Below the pieces are notes generated by a model. It had not been told where the DNA came from and did not search any database. It was given only the letters and a program-made list of their open reading frames with translations. A stretch of 64,000 bases of DNA from Cupriavidus cauae (GTDB lineage Bacteria; Pseudomonadota; Gammaproteobacteria; Burkholderiales; Burkholderiaceae): NCBI RefSeq assembly GCF_008632125.1, contig NZ_VWRN01000006.1, positions 47,545 to 111,544 on the forward strand, written 5' to 3'. How positions within the stretch are numbered: position 1 is the stretch's first letter; every line of letters begins with the position of its first letter. Made by a program: the position numbers and the translations under genes. Below are positions 37,141 to 51,572 of the stretch, in pieces.

Positions 37141-38064
37141 ATGAGCGACGTCCATAACGAACACGAGTCTCCCATCAAGACCCCGAAGCAGCTGATCGCT
37201 GTGGTGATTGCCGCCTTCGTGGTGCCGATCACCGTGATCATCCTGCTGGTCAGCTTCGTCGGCTACGGTGGCCCGGAAGGCGCCGGCTCCACCGATACGG
37301 CGGAAGCGGTGGTTGACCGCATCAAGCCGGTTGCCTCGCTCGAGCTGCGCGATCCCAATGCCCCGCGCGTCTTCAAGACCGGCGAACAGGTCTATACCGC
37401 CGTCTGCGCGGCCTGCCACGCCACTGGCGCGGCCGGTGCACCGAAGTTCGGCGCGGCCGGCGACTGGAGCGCCCGCCTCGGCCAAGGCTACGACGGCCTG
37501 ATGAAATCGGTGATTGCCGGCAAGGGCGCGATGCCGCCGCGTGCCGGCACCTCGCCGGACGACTTCGCCGACTACGAGTTGGCCCGCGCGATGGTGCATC
37601 TGGTCAACTCGGCCGGCGGCAAGCTGCAGGAGCCCGCCGCGCCGGCACCGGCCGCTGCGACCACCGCTGCCGCTTCGGAACCTGCCGCCCCGGCGGCTGA
37701 TGCTGCTGCGGCCGCTCCCGCTGCTGCGGCTCCTGCCGCCGCTGCCCCGGCGGCACCGGCCGCGCCGGCTCCGGCAGCCGCCGCACCGGCACAGACCACG
37801 GCTGCGGCCCCCGCCGCCGCTTCGGCCGAGGTGGGCAAGCGCGTCTACGACCAGGTCTGCGCCGCCTGCCACGCCGCCGGCGTCGCCGGTGCACCGAAGG
37901 TCGGCGACAAGGCCGCCTGGGCCCCGCGCATCAAGGAAGGCATGGACGCGGTCCACAACTTCGCGCTGAAGGGCAAGGGCGTGATGCCGCCGAAGGGTGG
38001 CTACGCCGGCCCCGACGCCGACGTGATTGCCGCGGCGGACTACATGGTCAACGCGTCGAAATAA
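37141..38064 (+). CDS. Membrane-anchored diheme cytochrome c (cytochrome c5 family)
   Basis: 307 residues. An N-terminal membrane anchor (about 20-42, VVIAAFVVPITVIILLVSFVG) is followed by two similar c5-type domains, each with CAACH (about residues 94 and 240) and a distal Met in KGAMPPRAG / KGVMPPKGG. An Ala/Pro-rich linker of about 75 residues joins them, so the second heme domain can move. Such proteins shuttle electrons to terminal oxidases at the periplasmic face. The start ATG at 37141 has a weak GAGAG site. It is followed by a strong bidirectional terminator. Confidence 0.9.
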   Translation: MSDVHNEHESPIKTPKQLIAVVIAAFVVPITVIILLVSFVGYGGPEGAGSTDTAEAVVDRIKPVASLELRDPNAPRVFKTGEQVYTAVCAACHATGAAGAPKFGAAGDWSARLGQGYDGLMKSVIAGKGAMPPRAGTSPDDFADYELARAMVHLVNSAGGKLQEPAAPAPAAATTAAASEPAAPAADAAAAAPAAAAPAAAAPAAPAAPAPAAAAPAQTTAAAPAAASAEVGKRVYDQVCAACHAAGVAGAPKVGDKAAWAPRIKEGMDAVHNFALKGKGVMPPKGGYAGPDADVIAAADYMVNASK

Positions 38065-38101
38065 GCCCGGGGGCGCCGCGCGGCGCTCGCCTCGGCAGGA
38101 C

Positions 38102-38134
38102 AAAAAAGCCAGCGGGATCTCGCTGGCTTTTTTT
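38102..38134. terminator. Strong bidirectional intrinsic terminator
   Basis: AAAAAAGCCAGCG (38102-38114), loop GGATCT, CGCTGGCTTTTTT (38121-38133): a 7-bp GC-rich core flanked by an A-run and a T-run, so it can stop both the cytochrome transcript and leftward transcription from the hemN-type gene. Confidence 0.95.
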
Positions 38135-38365
38135 ACGTCCGGAGTTCGTCGCGTTAGACCACGCGCGAGTACCCGGGCGGTCGGCACCGTCCCGGAGCGC
38201 GATGTCGGCGGCTTCCGCAGCAGCGGGTGCGCCACCGGCTTTGGCGATTTACGTCCGGCGTTCGGCTTCGCTACACCACGCGCGAGTACCGGGCGATGGG
38301 CGCCGCGCCGGAGCGGGATGTCGACGGCATCCGCTGCAGCGGGCGCGCCATCGCCCTTTCCGAAT
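38134..38365. repeat. 116-bp tandem duplication of the hemN-type gene 3' end
   Basis: Sequence from TACGTCCGG at 38250 to about 38365, which includes the stop codon and last ~30 codons of the gene, is repeated in diverged form (roughly 75-80% by eye) from 38134 to 38249. The outer copy still encodes the ending Tyr-Ser-Arg-Val-Val-stop once a single-base shift is allowed for. Confidence 0.85.
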
Positions 38366-39878
38366 CGGGATCGGTATTGGAACCCGAAAGCGGATTCGAC
38401 AAGGAGTCCGAACCCGGCCGCTCCGCGATCACCCGGTCGTCCCGCAGATAGCGATCGAACACCATCGCCACGCGCCGCACCAGCAGGCGGCCCAGCGGCG
38501 TCACCTCGATCCGCGCGTCGGACAGCCGTACCAGCCCCTGCGCGGCCAGCGACGTAAGTTCCGCCCGCTCGGCGGCAAACTCGGCGTCGAAGTCGATGCC
38601 GTGCCGGCGCGCGACCTCGGCAGTATCCAGTTCGCCATCGCACATCAGCGCACCGATGATGTCCTTGCGCACCCGGTCGTCGGCGTCGCAGACATGGCCG
38701 CGCAGCACCGGCAGCCTGCCGGCATCGAGCGCGCCGTAGTACGCGTCCAGCGTGCGGGCGTTCTGCACGTAACGGCCGGCGACCGCGCCGATCGCCGAGA
38801 TGCCAAAGCCGAGCTGGTCATGGCCGGCATGGGTCGCATAGCCCTGGAAGTTGCGCTGCAGCCGTCCCTCACGCTGGGCGCGGGCGAGCGCGTCGTCGGG
38901 CCGCGCGAAGTGATCCATGCCGATATGGACATAGCCGGCCGCGGTCAGCCGCTCGATGGCCGAGACCAGGATGTCCAGCTTTTCGCCGGCCGACGGCATC
39001 GCGGCCTCGTCGATGCGACGCTGCGGCTTGAAGACGTGCGGCAGATGCGCGTAGCTGTACAGCGACAGGCGGTCGGGCCGCATTTCCAGCACCCGCTCGA
39101 TGGTGGCGCCGAAGCGGGCCGCCGTCTGGTGCGGCAGGCCGTAGATCAGGTCCATGCTGATCGACAGGAAGCCGAGCCGTCGGGAGGCGGCGACCACGCG
39201 GCGCGTGTCCTGCACCGGCTGCACGCGATGGATCGCGGCCTGGACCTCGGGATCGAAGTCCTGCACGCCTAGGCTGACGCGGTTGAAGCCGAGTTCGGCG
39301 AGCAGCGTCATCCCTTCGTCGTCGACGCGGCGCGGATCGATCTCGATCGAGTGCTCGCCGTCCGGCCGCAGATCGAAGTGCCGATGCAGCGCCGCCATGA
39401 CCTGCCGCATTTCCCCGGGGTCGAGGAAGGTCGGCGTACCGCCGCCCCAGTGCGATTGCACGACGGCCCGGCGCTCGTCCAACCGGGCCGCCACCAGCGC
39501 CATCTCGCGCGCCAGGTAGCGAACGTAGCGCGCGCTGCGGCCGTGGTCGCGCGTGATGATCTTGTTGCAGCCGCAGTAGTAGCAGATGTTCTCGCAGAAG
39601 GGGATATGCAGATAGAGCGACAGCGGCGCGGCGGCGCCCCCTGCCCGGCAGTCGTCCAGCGCGGACAGATACCCCTCGTCGCCGAACCCCGCATCGAAGC
39701 GGTCGGCGGTCGGATACGAGGTGTAGCGCGGTCCGTTCACGTCGATGCGTTCCGCAAGCGCGCGGAAATCGGCGAGATCGCCGCGGCGGATGGCGGCATG
39801 CTGAGCGGCTGGGGAAGCGGCTTCGGCAGGGACTTCGGGAACGGCTTCGGAAGCGAAATGCGGAACGGTCGTTGCCAT
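38271..39878 (-). CDS. hemN: Oxygen-independent coproporphyrinogen III dehydrogenase (radical SAM)
   Basis: 535 residues. It decarboxylates coproporphyrinogen III in heme synthesis without oxygen. The radical-SAM cluster is C95-x3-C99-x2-C102 with C104 following ([13 protein letters not shown]). Further family marks are [45 protein letters not shown] and a [20 protein letters not shown] stretch typical of true HemN rather than HemW. About 40 residues at each end exceed the E. coli length; the C-terminal addition coincides with the duplicated DNA. AGAAGG precedes the ATG at 39878. An FNR box upstream indicates induction at low oxygen. Confidence 0.93.
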   Translation of the reverse strand: MATTVPHFASEAVPEVPAEAASPAAQHAAIRRGDLADFRALAERIDVNGPRYTSYPTADRFDAGFGDEGYLSALDDCRAGGAAAPLSLYLHIPFCENICYYCGCNKIITRDHGRSARYVRYLAREMALVAARLDERRAVVQSHWGGGTPTFLDPGEMRQVMAALHRHFDLRPDGEHSIEIDPRRVDDEGMTLLAELGFNRVSLGVQDFDPEVQAAIHRVQPVQDTRRVVAASRRLGFLSISMDLIYGLPHQTAARFGATIERVLEMRPDRLSLYSYAHLPHVFKPQRRIDEAAMPSAGEKLDILVSAIERLTAAGYVHIGMDHFARPDDALARAQREGRLQRNFQGYATHAGHDQLGFGISAIGAVAGRYVQNARTLDAYYGALDAGRLPVLRGHVCDADDRVRKDIIGALMCDGELDTAEVARRHGIDFDAEFAAERAELTSLAAQGLVRLSDARIEVTPLGRLLVRRVAMVFDRYLRDDRVIAERPGSDSLSNPLSGSNTDPDSERAMARPLQRMPSTSRSGAAPIARYSRVV

Positions 39879-39905
39879 CGGCGGCCTTCTGAGGAATCCG
39901 CTTCG

Positions 39906-39947
39906 ATGCTAGCCAGACCAGCGTGCGCAGGACTTGATCGACATCAA
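39906..39947 (-). promoter_or_regulatory. FNR/Anr box and -10 of the hemN promoter
   Basis: TTGATCGACATCAA (39934-39947) is a perfect FNR consensus. On the minus strand TAGCAT (39911-39906) lies where a -10 should be if the box is centred at -41.5 (start near 39899), which is the class II activation layout. The gene starts at 39878, leaving a leader of about 20 nt. Confidence 0.92.
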
Positions 39948-40103
39948 GGGCCGGCGATTCGGCTGTTCTCTCGGCGCTTCGGCGCCACGCGCCTGCGCCC
40001 TCAAAGTCCGATCGGCAATCCGCCACCGTAGCAGCCGGATGTTGCAGGCCCTGGCTGCCTTGTATCGACGCCGATACGAAGGGACGGGCGTACCCGGCGC
40101 TGC

Positions 40104-40141
40104 GCCTCAGCCCCTCAGCCCCCTCAGCCCCCTCAGCCGCT

Positions 40142-40146
<5 letters not shown>
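40104..40146. repeat. 9-bp tandem repeat of the rep stop-codon region
   Basis: On the minus strand the gene ends GG-CTGA; units of CTGAGGGGG and variants continue for four further copies at spacings of 9, 9, 9 and 8 bp, each holding a TGA. Between this array and the hemN promoter a perfect inverted repeat GTATCG-ACGC-CGATAC (40062-40077) is the only other notable element. Confidence 0.85.
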
Positions 40147-42226
<2,080 letters not shown>

Positions 42227-42440
42227 CGGTCGGGGATCGGAGGTCGGGTACAGCCGGAGGTCGGACCGCATCGCAAGGGACGCGGGCCGCAGGCGCGACG
42301 CGTTGGGGGACGGGTCGCGAATGGGTCGAAGCCGGCGATGTTAACACGGGGGCGGGTCGGGCCGAGGCTCCGGAACCGACTCCTGCGACGCGCCGCTCTC
42401 GCGTTGACAGCCGCCAAGGCTGCGGTTAGAGTCGCGCCAT

Positions 42441-42696
42441 CCGTCCGGGAGAGCGCGCGACTGTATCGTCATTCGCGCCGCCGAAGGGGAATCACCCGAA
42501 AACTCTCAGGCACCATGGACCGGGCGGATCGGCATGCAGCATGCACACGATGTATGCCGAACTCTGGAGAGCGACACCCGTCATTCATCAGCTGGATGAT
42601 GAGCGTGTCCACCGAAGGGGCGCACGGCGTGGCCAGTCAGTCCGACGAGGACGGCAAGCCGGGCCGTAATCTCTCAGGTATCGAGGACAGAGGGGG
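42441..42696 (+). ncRNA. Tandem glycine riboswitch upstream of gcvT
   Basis: Two glycine aptamers in series. The first has GGGAGAGCGC, GCCGAAGGGG and ACTCTCAGGCA; the second has CACCGAAGGGGC and ATCTCTCAGGTAT followed by GGACAGAGGGGG. The linker ACTCTGGAGAGCGACACC between them is typical. It controls the glycine cleavage operon that follows, normally turning it on when glycine is abundant. Confidence 0.96.
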
Positions 42697-42748
42697 TCAT
42701 CCGTCGCGACGGTTCGCACCGAGCCGCGCGACGGATGACCCTTTTTTT
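42694..42748 (+). terminator. Riboswitch expression-platform terminator
   Basis: A perfect 15-bp stem (GGGTCATCCGTCGCG at 42694-42708 with its complement at 42727-42741) and seven T. Its left arm begins inside the last G-run of the second aptamer, so aptamer folding and terminator folding compete, consistent with control by transcription termination. Confidence 0.93.
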
Positions 42749-42800
42749 GTTTGGCGCGCCGCGCGCGCCGGACCGAACGATGCCACGCTCCGAGGAATCC

Positions 42801-43928
42801 ATGACGCTTCAGGCCACGCCCCTCAACGCCATCCACCGCGCCCTCGGCGCCCGCATGGTCGATTTCGGCGGATGGGACATGCCGGTCAACTACGGCTCGC
42901 AGATCGAGGAACACCACGCGGTGCGCAGCGATGCGGGCATGTTCGACGTCTCGCACATGTGCGTCGTCGACCTCACCGGCCCCAATACCCGCGCCTTCCT
43001 GCGCGGACTGCTCGCCAACAACGTCGACAAGCTGCAAACCCCGGGCAAGGCGCTGTATTCCTGCATGCTCGACCCGAACGGCGGCGTGATCGACGACCTG
43101 ATCGTCTACTTCTTCGCCGAGGACCGCTTCCGCCTGGTGGTCAACGCCAGCACCGCGACCGGCGATATCGACTGGATCCGCCAGCGCAACGCCGACACCG
43201 GCGCCGGCGTGACGATCACCCCGCGCCGTACCGATAACGCCGCCGAGGGCTCGGCGCCGCTGGCCATCGTCGCGGTGCAGGGCCCGAATGCGCGTGCCAA
43301 GGTCTGGAGCGCATTCCCGTCGACCCAGCCCAGCGAATCGCTCAAGCCCTTCAACGCGATGGTGGTCGAGGACCCCGCGATCGGCGAAATCATGGTGGCC
43401 CGCACCGGCTACACCGGCGAGGACGGTTTCGAGCTCGTGGTGCCGGCCGACAACGTCGCCGCGGTCTGGGAAAAGCTGCATGCCGCCGGCGTGCGCCCCG
43501 CCGGCCTCGGCGCACGCGACACGCTGCGCCTCGAAGCCGGCATGAATCTGTACGGCCAGGACATGGACATCCACACCTCGCCGCTCGACGCGGGCCTGGC
43601 CTGGACGGTCGACCTGCAGAGCGAGCGCGATTTCGTCGGCAAGGCCGCGCTGGTGGCCAACGGCCAGCGCCAGCAGTTCGCCGGCATGATCCTGCGGGAC
43701 AAGGGCGGCGTGCTGCGCGCGCACCAGACCGTGCTGACCGCCGCCGGCGAGGGCGAGATCACCTCGGGCACCTTCAGCCCGACGCTGTCCCAATCGATCG
43801 CCTTCGCGCGCCTGCCCAAGGATGTGGCGCTCGGCAGCGAAGTCCAGGTGCTGATCCGCGACCGCAAACTGACTGCGACTGTGGTTAAACTGCCGTTTGT
43901 GCGCAATGGCAAGGCACTCGTGAGCTGA
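42801..43928 (+). CDS. gcvT: Glycine cleavage system T protein (aminomethyltransferase)
   Basis: 375 residues. GcvT moves the methylene group from the lipoyl arm of GcvH to tetrahydrofolate with release of ammonia. Signatures include [20 protein letters not shown], the region [28 protein letters not shown] and [20 protein letters not shown]. The ATG at 42801 has a GAGGAA site; an earlier in-frame ATG at 42735 lies inside the terminator hairpin and is rejected. First gene of gcvT-gcvH-gcvP under the glycine riboswitch. Confidence 0.96.
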   Translation: MTLQATPLNAIHRALGARMVDFGGWDMPVNYGSQIEEHHAVRSDAGMFDVSHMCVVDLTGPNTRAFLRGLLANNVDKLQTPGKALYSCMLDPNGGVIDDLIVYFFAEDRFRLVVNASTATGDIDWIRQRNADTGAGVTITPRRTDNAAEGSAPLAIVAVQGPNARAKVWSAFPSTQPSESLKPFNAMVVEDPAIGEIMVARTGYTGEDGFELVVPADNVAAVWEKLHAAGVRPAGLGARDTLRLEAGMNLYGQDMDIHTSPLDAGLAWTVDLQSERDFVGKAALVANGQRQQFAGMILRDKGGVLRAHQTVLTAAGEGEITSGTFSPTLSQSIAFARLPKDVALGSEVQVLIRDRKLTATVVKLPFVRNGKALVS

Positions 43929-44035
43929 CAGCTCGCATCGGACATCGTCCACCCGGTCACGCTGCGCCCCGCGGCCCCCTTCATCCCGATGGCACGCGGC
44001 GGCGCGACACAAGAATCTGAAATTGGAGAATCTCG

Positions 44036-44416
44036 ATGAATTTCCCCGCTGACCTGAAGTACACCGAGTCGCACGAATGGGTGCGCGTCGAAACCGACGG
44101 CACGCTGACGATCGGCATCACCGATCACGCGCAGGATGCGCTCGGCGACATCGTCTTCCTGGAACTGCCCGAGGTCGGCAAGACGGTCGGCGCCGGCGAC
44201 GCGCTGGCCGTGGTCGAATCGGTCAAGGCCGCGTCGGACATCTACGCGCCGGTGGCCGGCGAGGTGGTCGCCGTCAACGACGCCGTCAAGGACGCGCCCG
44301 AGAGCGTCAACGCCAACGCCTTCGACGCCTGGCTGTTCAAGATCAAGCCGGCCAACGGCGACGACGTCAACGGCCTGATGACGGCCGACGCCTACAAGGC
44401 CAGCGTCGGCGCCTGA
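44036..44416 (+). CDS. gcvH: Glycine cleavage system H protein
   Basis: 126 residues. The lipoyl carrier of the complex: the modified Lys is K64 in [15 protein letters not shown]-terminal [13 protein letters not shown] and C-terminal glycine-rich end are standard. It lies 107 nt after gcvT. Small, complete, no oddities. Confidence 0.97.
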   Translation: MNFPADLKYTESHEWVRVETDGTLTIGITDHAQDALGDIVFLELPEVGKTVGAGDALAVVESVKAASDIYAPVAGEVVAVNDAVKDAPESVNANAFDAWLFKIKPANGDDVNGLMTADAYKASVGA

Positions 44417-44492
44417 GCCCGGCGCCCCGCCCGCGGCGCCGGGGGCCATGGCTGACCACCATGTCCCGGCCCGCCTCTCCGAGTCACTTGCC

Positions 44493-47411
<2,919 letters not shown>

Positions 47412-47485
47412 GCAGGCAGTCCGCGGGCAGTCGGCACATAGTCGGCGGGCACTGCGGGCGATCCCGGCACGGCGGCTCCATCGCC

Positions 47486-47511
47486 GCCCGGACGCGGTTC
47501 CGCGTCCGGGC
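47486..47511. terminator. Hairpin after gcvP
   Basis: Perfect 11-bp stem GCCCGGACGCG / CGCGTCCGGGC with loop GTTC, without a T-run. It may act as a Rho-dependent stop or an mRNA end stabiliser between gcvP and the DUF421 gene. Confidence 0.5.
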
Positions 47512-47561
47512 CTGAGTTCCCGGCATTCGCGCCGGGGCTGTCATCGGTAAGGAGACTGTCG

Positions 47562-48095
47562 ATGTGGGAGATGAGCGCACCGTGGTGGGAATTTATCGTC
47601 CGAGGACTGATCGTCTATTTCGCGCTGCTGATCATGATGCGGCTGGGCGGCAAGCGGCAGATCGGACAGATGACCCCGTTCGATCTGATCCTGCTGCTGA
47701 TCCTGTCCGAAGGCGTGCAGAACGCCATGGTCGGCGATGACAAGTCGGTATCCGCAGGCCTGATCCTCGCCGCCACGCTGATCGGCATCAACGTGCTGGT
47801 CAGCTGGCTCAGCTGGCGCAGCCGCAAGTTCGAGTACGCGGTCGAGGGCCACCCCCAGCTGCTGATCCGCCATGGCAAGGTGATCGACAAGGTCATGCAC
47901 GGCGCGCGGCTGACCAGCGACGATCTGATGAAGGTATTGCGGCGCGAGGGCTGCGCCAGCCTGGACGACGTCTATATCGCGATCCTGGAGAACGACGGCG
48001 CCATCAGCGTGCTCAAGCGCAAGGAACTGCCGGAGGAACCGCCCGGCCCCGGCGTCTCGTTGTGGGAACGCCCCGAGGACGATCGGCCGGTCTAG
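47562..48095 (+). CDS. DUF421 (YetF-like) membrane protein
   Basis: 177 residues. Three N-terminal membrane spans (about 9-28, 38-56 and 62-80) are followed by the DUF421 soluble domain (VEGHPQLLIRHGKVIDKVMHGARLTSDDLMKVLRREGCASLDDVYIAILENDGAISV). Relatives include YetF, implicated in spore or envelope functions in Bacillus; the role here is unknown. AAGGAGA precedes the ATG at 47562. Confidence 0.87.
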   Translation: MWEMSAPWWEFIVRGLIVYFALLIMMRLGGKRQIGQMTPFDLILLLILSEGVQNAMVGDDKSVSAGLILAATLIGINVLVSWLSWRSRKFEYAVEGHPQLLIRHGKVIDKVMHGARLTSDDLMKVLRREGCASLDDVYIAILENDGAISVLKRKELPEEPPGPGVSLWERPEDDRPV

Positions 48096-48169
48096 CCCGT
48101 ATCGCGCCTGGCCGGACGGCAAGCCGCGGCGGAAGCCGGCAAACCGCCGGCAAACGATAGGAGACCAAC

Positions 48170-49546
48170 GTGGCTGTCAGCGTATTCGACCTGTTCAAGG
48201 TCGGCATCGGGCCGTCCAGCTCGCATACGGTGGGACCGATGCGTGCGGCCGGCATGTTCGCGCATGGACTGGAGCGCGACGGCCTGCTGCCGCAGGTGGC
48301 CAGCGTGCGGGTCGAGCTGTACGGCTCGCTCGGCGCGACCGGCAAGGGGCACGGCACCGACAAGGGCGTGATTCTCGGCCTGCTCGGCGAGGCGCCCGAT
48401 ACCATCGATCCGGACACCATCGACGCCAGGCTGGCAGCGCTGCGCGCTTCGCGCACGCTGTCCCTGCTCGGCAAGCATCCGATTCCCTTCGTCGAAAAGG
48501 AACATATCGCGTTCTACCGGCGCGAAGCGCTGGCCGAGCATCCGAACGGCATGAAATTCCATGCCTTCGATGCCGCCGGCGCGACGCTGCGCGAAGGCCG
48601 CTATCTGTCGGTAGGCGGCGGCTTCGTCGTCAGCGCGGGCGCGGCGAACACGCAGGTGCTCGAGGCCGACCGGCAACTGCCGCATCCCTTCCGCAGCGGC
48701 CGCGCGATGCTCGACATGGCGAGCAGCAGCGGCAAGTCGATCGCGCAGCTGATGCTCGAAAACGAATGCACCTGGCGCAGCGAAGCCGATGTGCGCGCCG
48801 GCCTGTTGCATATCTGGCAGGTGATGCAGGCCTGCGTCGCGCGCGGCTGCCGCACCGATGGCGAGCTGCCGGGCCCGTTCAAGGTCAAGCGGCGCGCGCC
48901 GGAGCTGTACCGCAATCTGACCGAGCGCGCCGAACGGACGCTGTCCGACCCGCTGTCGGTGATGGACTGGGTCAACCTCTATGCGATGGCCGTCAACGAG
49001 GAGAACGCGGCCGGTGGCCGCGTGGTGACCGCGCCGACCAATGGCGCGGCGGGCATCATCCCGGCCGTGCTGCATTACTACGATCGCTTCGTGCCCAGTG
49101 CGAACGAGCGCGGCGTGATCGACTTCCTGCTGACGGCCGGCGCGATCGGTCTGCTGTACAAGCTGAACGCGTCGATCTCCGGCGCCGAAGTCGGCTGCCA
49201 GGGCGAGGTTGGCGTCGCGTGTTCGATGGCAGCGGGCGCGCTGGCGGCCGTGCTCGGCGGCACGCCGGAGCAGGTCGAGAATGCCGCGGAAATCGGCATG
49301 GAACACAACCTGGGGCTGACCTGCGATCCGGTCGGCGGGCTGGTGCAGATTCCCTGCATCGAGCGCAATGCGATGGCCTCGGTCAAGGCGGTCAACGCCG
49401 CGCGCATGGCCTTGCGCGGCGACGGCAATCACTATGTCTCGCTCGATTCGGTGATCAAGACCATGCGCGAGACCGGTGCCGACATGAAGACCAAGTACAA
49501 GGAAACGGCGCGCGGCGGGCTCGCCGTCAATATCGTCGAGTGCTGA
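48170..49546 (+). CDS. sdaA: L-serine ammonia-lyase (iron-sulfur dependent L-serine dehydratase)
   Basis: 458 residues, single-chain type. It converts L-serine to pyruvate and ammonia with a 4Fe-4S cluster; cysteines in [15 protein letters not shown] and [16 protein letters not shown] match the cluster ligands. N-terminal [21 protein letters not shown] is typical. The start is a GTG at 48170 with an excellent AGGAGA site. It lies 74 nt after the DUF421 gene. With GcvTHP and a serine hydroxymethyltransferase (not in this window) it degrades glycine via serine to pyruvate. Confidence 0.95.
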   Translation: MAVSVFDLFKVGIGPSSSHTVGPMRAAGMFAHGLERDGLLPQVASVRVELYGSLGATGKGHGTDKGVILGLLGEAPDTIDPDTIDARLAALRASRTLSLLGKHPIPFVEKEHIAFYRREALAEHPNGMKFHAFDAAGATLREGRYLSVGGGFVVSAGAANTQVLEADRQLPHPFRSGRAMLDMASSSGKSIAQLMLENECTWRSEADVRAGLLHIWQVMQACVARGCRTDGELPGPFKVKRRAPELYRNLTERAERTLSDPLSVMDWVNLYAMAVNEENAAGGRVVTAPTNGAAGIIPAVLHYYDRFVPSANERGVIDFLLTAGAIGLLYKLNASISGAEVGCQGEVGVACSMAAGALAAVLGGTPEQVENAAEIGMEHNLGLTCDPVGGLVQIPCIERNAMASVKAVNAARMALRGDGNHYVSLDSVIKTMRETGADMKTKYKETARGGLAVNIVEC

Positions 49547-49638
49547 AGCTCGAACACTAAAGTAGCACGCACTTTTGTGGAATCTCGCGGCCCTTCGGCG
49601 CGGCATTCTCTCGGCACCGCAACTGCGATGCGCGAGCC

Positions 49639-50715
49639 ATGCCGAGCCACGATGCCTGTTACAAGCTGTTGTTCTCCACACCGGAATTCGTCCGTGATCT
49701 GCTGCGGGATTTCGTGCCGAGCGCGTGGGTCCGCGCGCTGGACTTCGACACCCTCGAACGTATCTCGAGCAACTACGTTACGGACCGCCTTCGCCAGCGC
49801 GCCAGCGACATGGTCTGGCGCATCCAGGCCGGCGGCGAGTGGGTCTACCTCTATCTGCTGATCGAATTCCAGAGCACCATCGATCGCCATATGGCGATTC
49901 GCATGACGAATTACGTCACGTCGTTGGATCTGGAGCTGATCCGTGGGCGGAATATACTGCCAGACGGCCAGTTGCCGCCGGTCCTGCCGATCGTGGTCTA
50001 CAACGGGGAAGGCAGCTGGACGGCAAAGACCGATATCGCGGATCTGTCGCCGCGGCTGCCAGATGACTTGTGCCGCTGCCAGCCGCGCTTCGAATATCTT
50101 CTGGTGGACGCGCGGCGATATTCAGATGAGGAACTGGCCACGCTCGACAATCTCGTCGCCGCGGTGTTCCGCTTCGAGAACGCGGAGACGGAGACGGCGA
50201 TGCTCGAAGCGGTTCGCTGGATCAGGCTGCGCGTGGCCGACGACCCGGTCCTGGAGGACACTTTCGTACGATGGCTGAAGCATGTAGGCTCACGGCATCG
50301 CCGGGCCGGTTTGTATTTAACGGACATACACAACCTGATGGAGGCTGAAATGTCGCTGTCGACGAATATTGCGCAGTGGAAGGCCAATTACAAGCGGGAA
50401 GGCCTGCAGGAAGGTTGGCAGGTAGGACTGCAGGAAGGCCGGCGAGAAGGCCGACAGGTAGGTCTGCAGGAAGGCCGGCAGGCAGGTCTGCAGGAAGGCC
50501 GACAGGCAGGACTGCAGGAGGGCCGGCAGGTAGGTCTGCAGGAGGGCCTGCAGCAGGGTCAGGCCATGCTCCTGCGAAATCTGCTTGCCAAGCGCTTCGG
50601 CCCTCTGCCAGCCGAACTCGAATCACGGCTGAACAGCGCCCGGCTTGAACAATTGGAAGCCTGGGGAGAAAGACTGCTGAGCGCCCAGCACCTCGCCGAC
50701 GTATTCGAAGACTAG
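49639..50715 (+). CDS. Rpn-family PD-(D/E)XK nuclease with DUF4351 tail
   Basis: 358 residues. N-terminal HDACYKLLFSTPEFVRDLL and the catalytic series D57 (ASDMVWRI), E76-x-Q78 (LIEFQS) are those of the transposase_31/Rpn recombination-promoting nucleases. Residues about 257-310 are six GLQEG octapeptide repeats, probably a helical linker, followed by a DUF4351 domain (MLLRNLLAKRFGPLP...). Rpn proteins cut DNA non-specifically and are often mobile or repeated in genomes. GC content is lower than in the neighbours. The ATG at 49639 has a weak ribosome site. Confidence 0.85.
   Translation: MPSHDACYKLLFSTPEFVRDLLRDFVPSAWVRALDFDTLERISSNYVTDRLRQRASDMVWRIQAGGEWVYLYLLIEFQSTIDRHMAIRMTNYVTSLDLELIRGRNILPDGQLPPVLPIVVYNGEGSWTAKTDIADLSPRLPDDLCRCQPRFEYLLVDARRYSDEELATLDNLVAAVFRFENAETETAMLEAVRWIRLRVADDPVLEDTFVRWLKHVGSRHRRAGLYLTDIHNLMEAEMSLSTNIAQWKANYKREGLQEGWQVGLQEGRREGRQVGLQEGRQAGLQEGRQAGLQEGRQVGLQEGLQQGQAMLLRNLLAKRFGPLPAELESRLNSARLEQLEAWGERLLSAQHLADVFED
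50401..50556 (+). repeat. 24-bp in-frame repeat in the Rpn gene
   Basis: About six units of GGTCTGCAGGAAGGCCGGCA plus four bases, each eight codons (Gly-Leu-Gln-Glu-Gly-Arg-Gln-Val/Ala). The number of units is probably variable between strains because copies are nearly identical. Confidence 0.88.
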
Positions 50716-50747
50716 CGCCAGGCGGCGCTTCGTTAGTATTCCCGCAG

Positions 50748-51488
50748 ATGCAAACCTTCCATCAACTCTTCGACCGCGAGTCCAGTACCTACACCTACCT
50801 GCTGATCGACGCGGCGACTCGTGACGCCGTGCTGATCGATCCGGTCGACCGTCAGCTCGAACGGGATCTCGCGCTGGTGCAGCAGACCGCGGTACGGCTT
50901 GCCTGGGTCATCGAGACGCATGCGCACGCCGACCACATCACCTCTGCCGGCCATCTCGCGCAACGCACCGGCGCGCATACCGCCGCGCCGTCGGGCTGCG
51001 ATATCCGGCCGGCGCTGAAGCAGCTGATCGACGGCGACACGATCCCGTTCGGCACGCAAACGCTGCGCGCCATCCATACGCCGGGACATACCGCCGGCAG
51101 CATGAGCTATCTGTGGGAAGAGGCGCAGCCGGACGGCGGCGTGGTGCGCCGGGTCTTTACCGGCGATGCGCTGCTGATCGACGGCTGCGGACGCACCGAC
51201 TTCCAGTCCGGCGACGCCGGCACGCTATACGACAGCCTGACGCGCAAGCTGTTTGCGCTGCCCGACGACACGCTGGTATATCCGGCCCATGACTACAAGG
51301 GCCGCACCCATTCGACCATCGGTCACGAACGGGCCACCAACAGCCGGCTGTGCGGCCGCACACGCGAAGAGTTCATCGAGATGATGAAGGGCCTGAACCT
51401 GCCGCCGCCGAAGCTGCTGGCGGTCGCGGTACCGGCGAACCAGCGGCTCGGGCTCGGCGACGGCGACAGCATCCCGCACGGGGTCTGA
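50748..51488 (+). CDS. ETHE1-like persulfide dioxygenase (metallo-beta-lactamase fold)
   Basis: 246 residues. Metal residues H58-A-H60-A-D62-H63, then TPGHTAGSMSYL, and the group-specific FTGDALLIDGCGRTDFQSGD and YPAHDYKGRTHSTIGHE. Persulfide dioxygenases oxidise glutathione persulfide to sulfite and detoxify sulfide with sulfide:quinone oxidoreductase or flavocytochrome c. Family start MQTFHQLFDRESSTYTYLL fits the ATG at 50748, although its ribosome site is poor. It is 47 kb from the flavocytochrome genes but may share their pathway (inference). Confidence 0.88.
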   Translation: MQTFHQLFDRESSTYTYLLIDAATRDAVLIDPVDRQLERDLALVQQTAVRLAWVIETHAHADHITSAGHLAQRTGAHTAAPSGCDIRPALKQLIDGDTIPFGTQTLRAIHTPGHTAGSMSYLWEEAQPDGGVVRRVFTGDALLIDGCGRTDFQSGDAGTLYDSLTRKLFALPDDTLVYPAHDYKGRTHSTIGHERATNSRLCGRTREEFIEMMKGLNLPPPKLLAVAVPANQRLGLGDGDSIPHGV

Positions 51489-51572
51489 CCGCCGCGCCCC
51501 GCGATCGCAGCGGTTGCTGTGATCGCAGGGAAGGCAAGGATCGCAGCGGCGCGGCCCGGCACAAAGACTCTC

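Noticed and set aside
42735..42800. Earlier ATG for gcvT inside the terminator
   Set aside because: The codons would lie in the terminator hairpin and T-run, and the good ribosome site is at 42792-42797 before the ATG at 42801.
49555..49580. AAAGT-N7-ACTTT inverted repeat after sdaA as a terminator
   Set aside because: The stem is only five A/T-rich pairs and there is no T-run beyond four; too weak to call.
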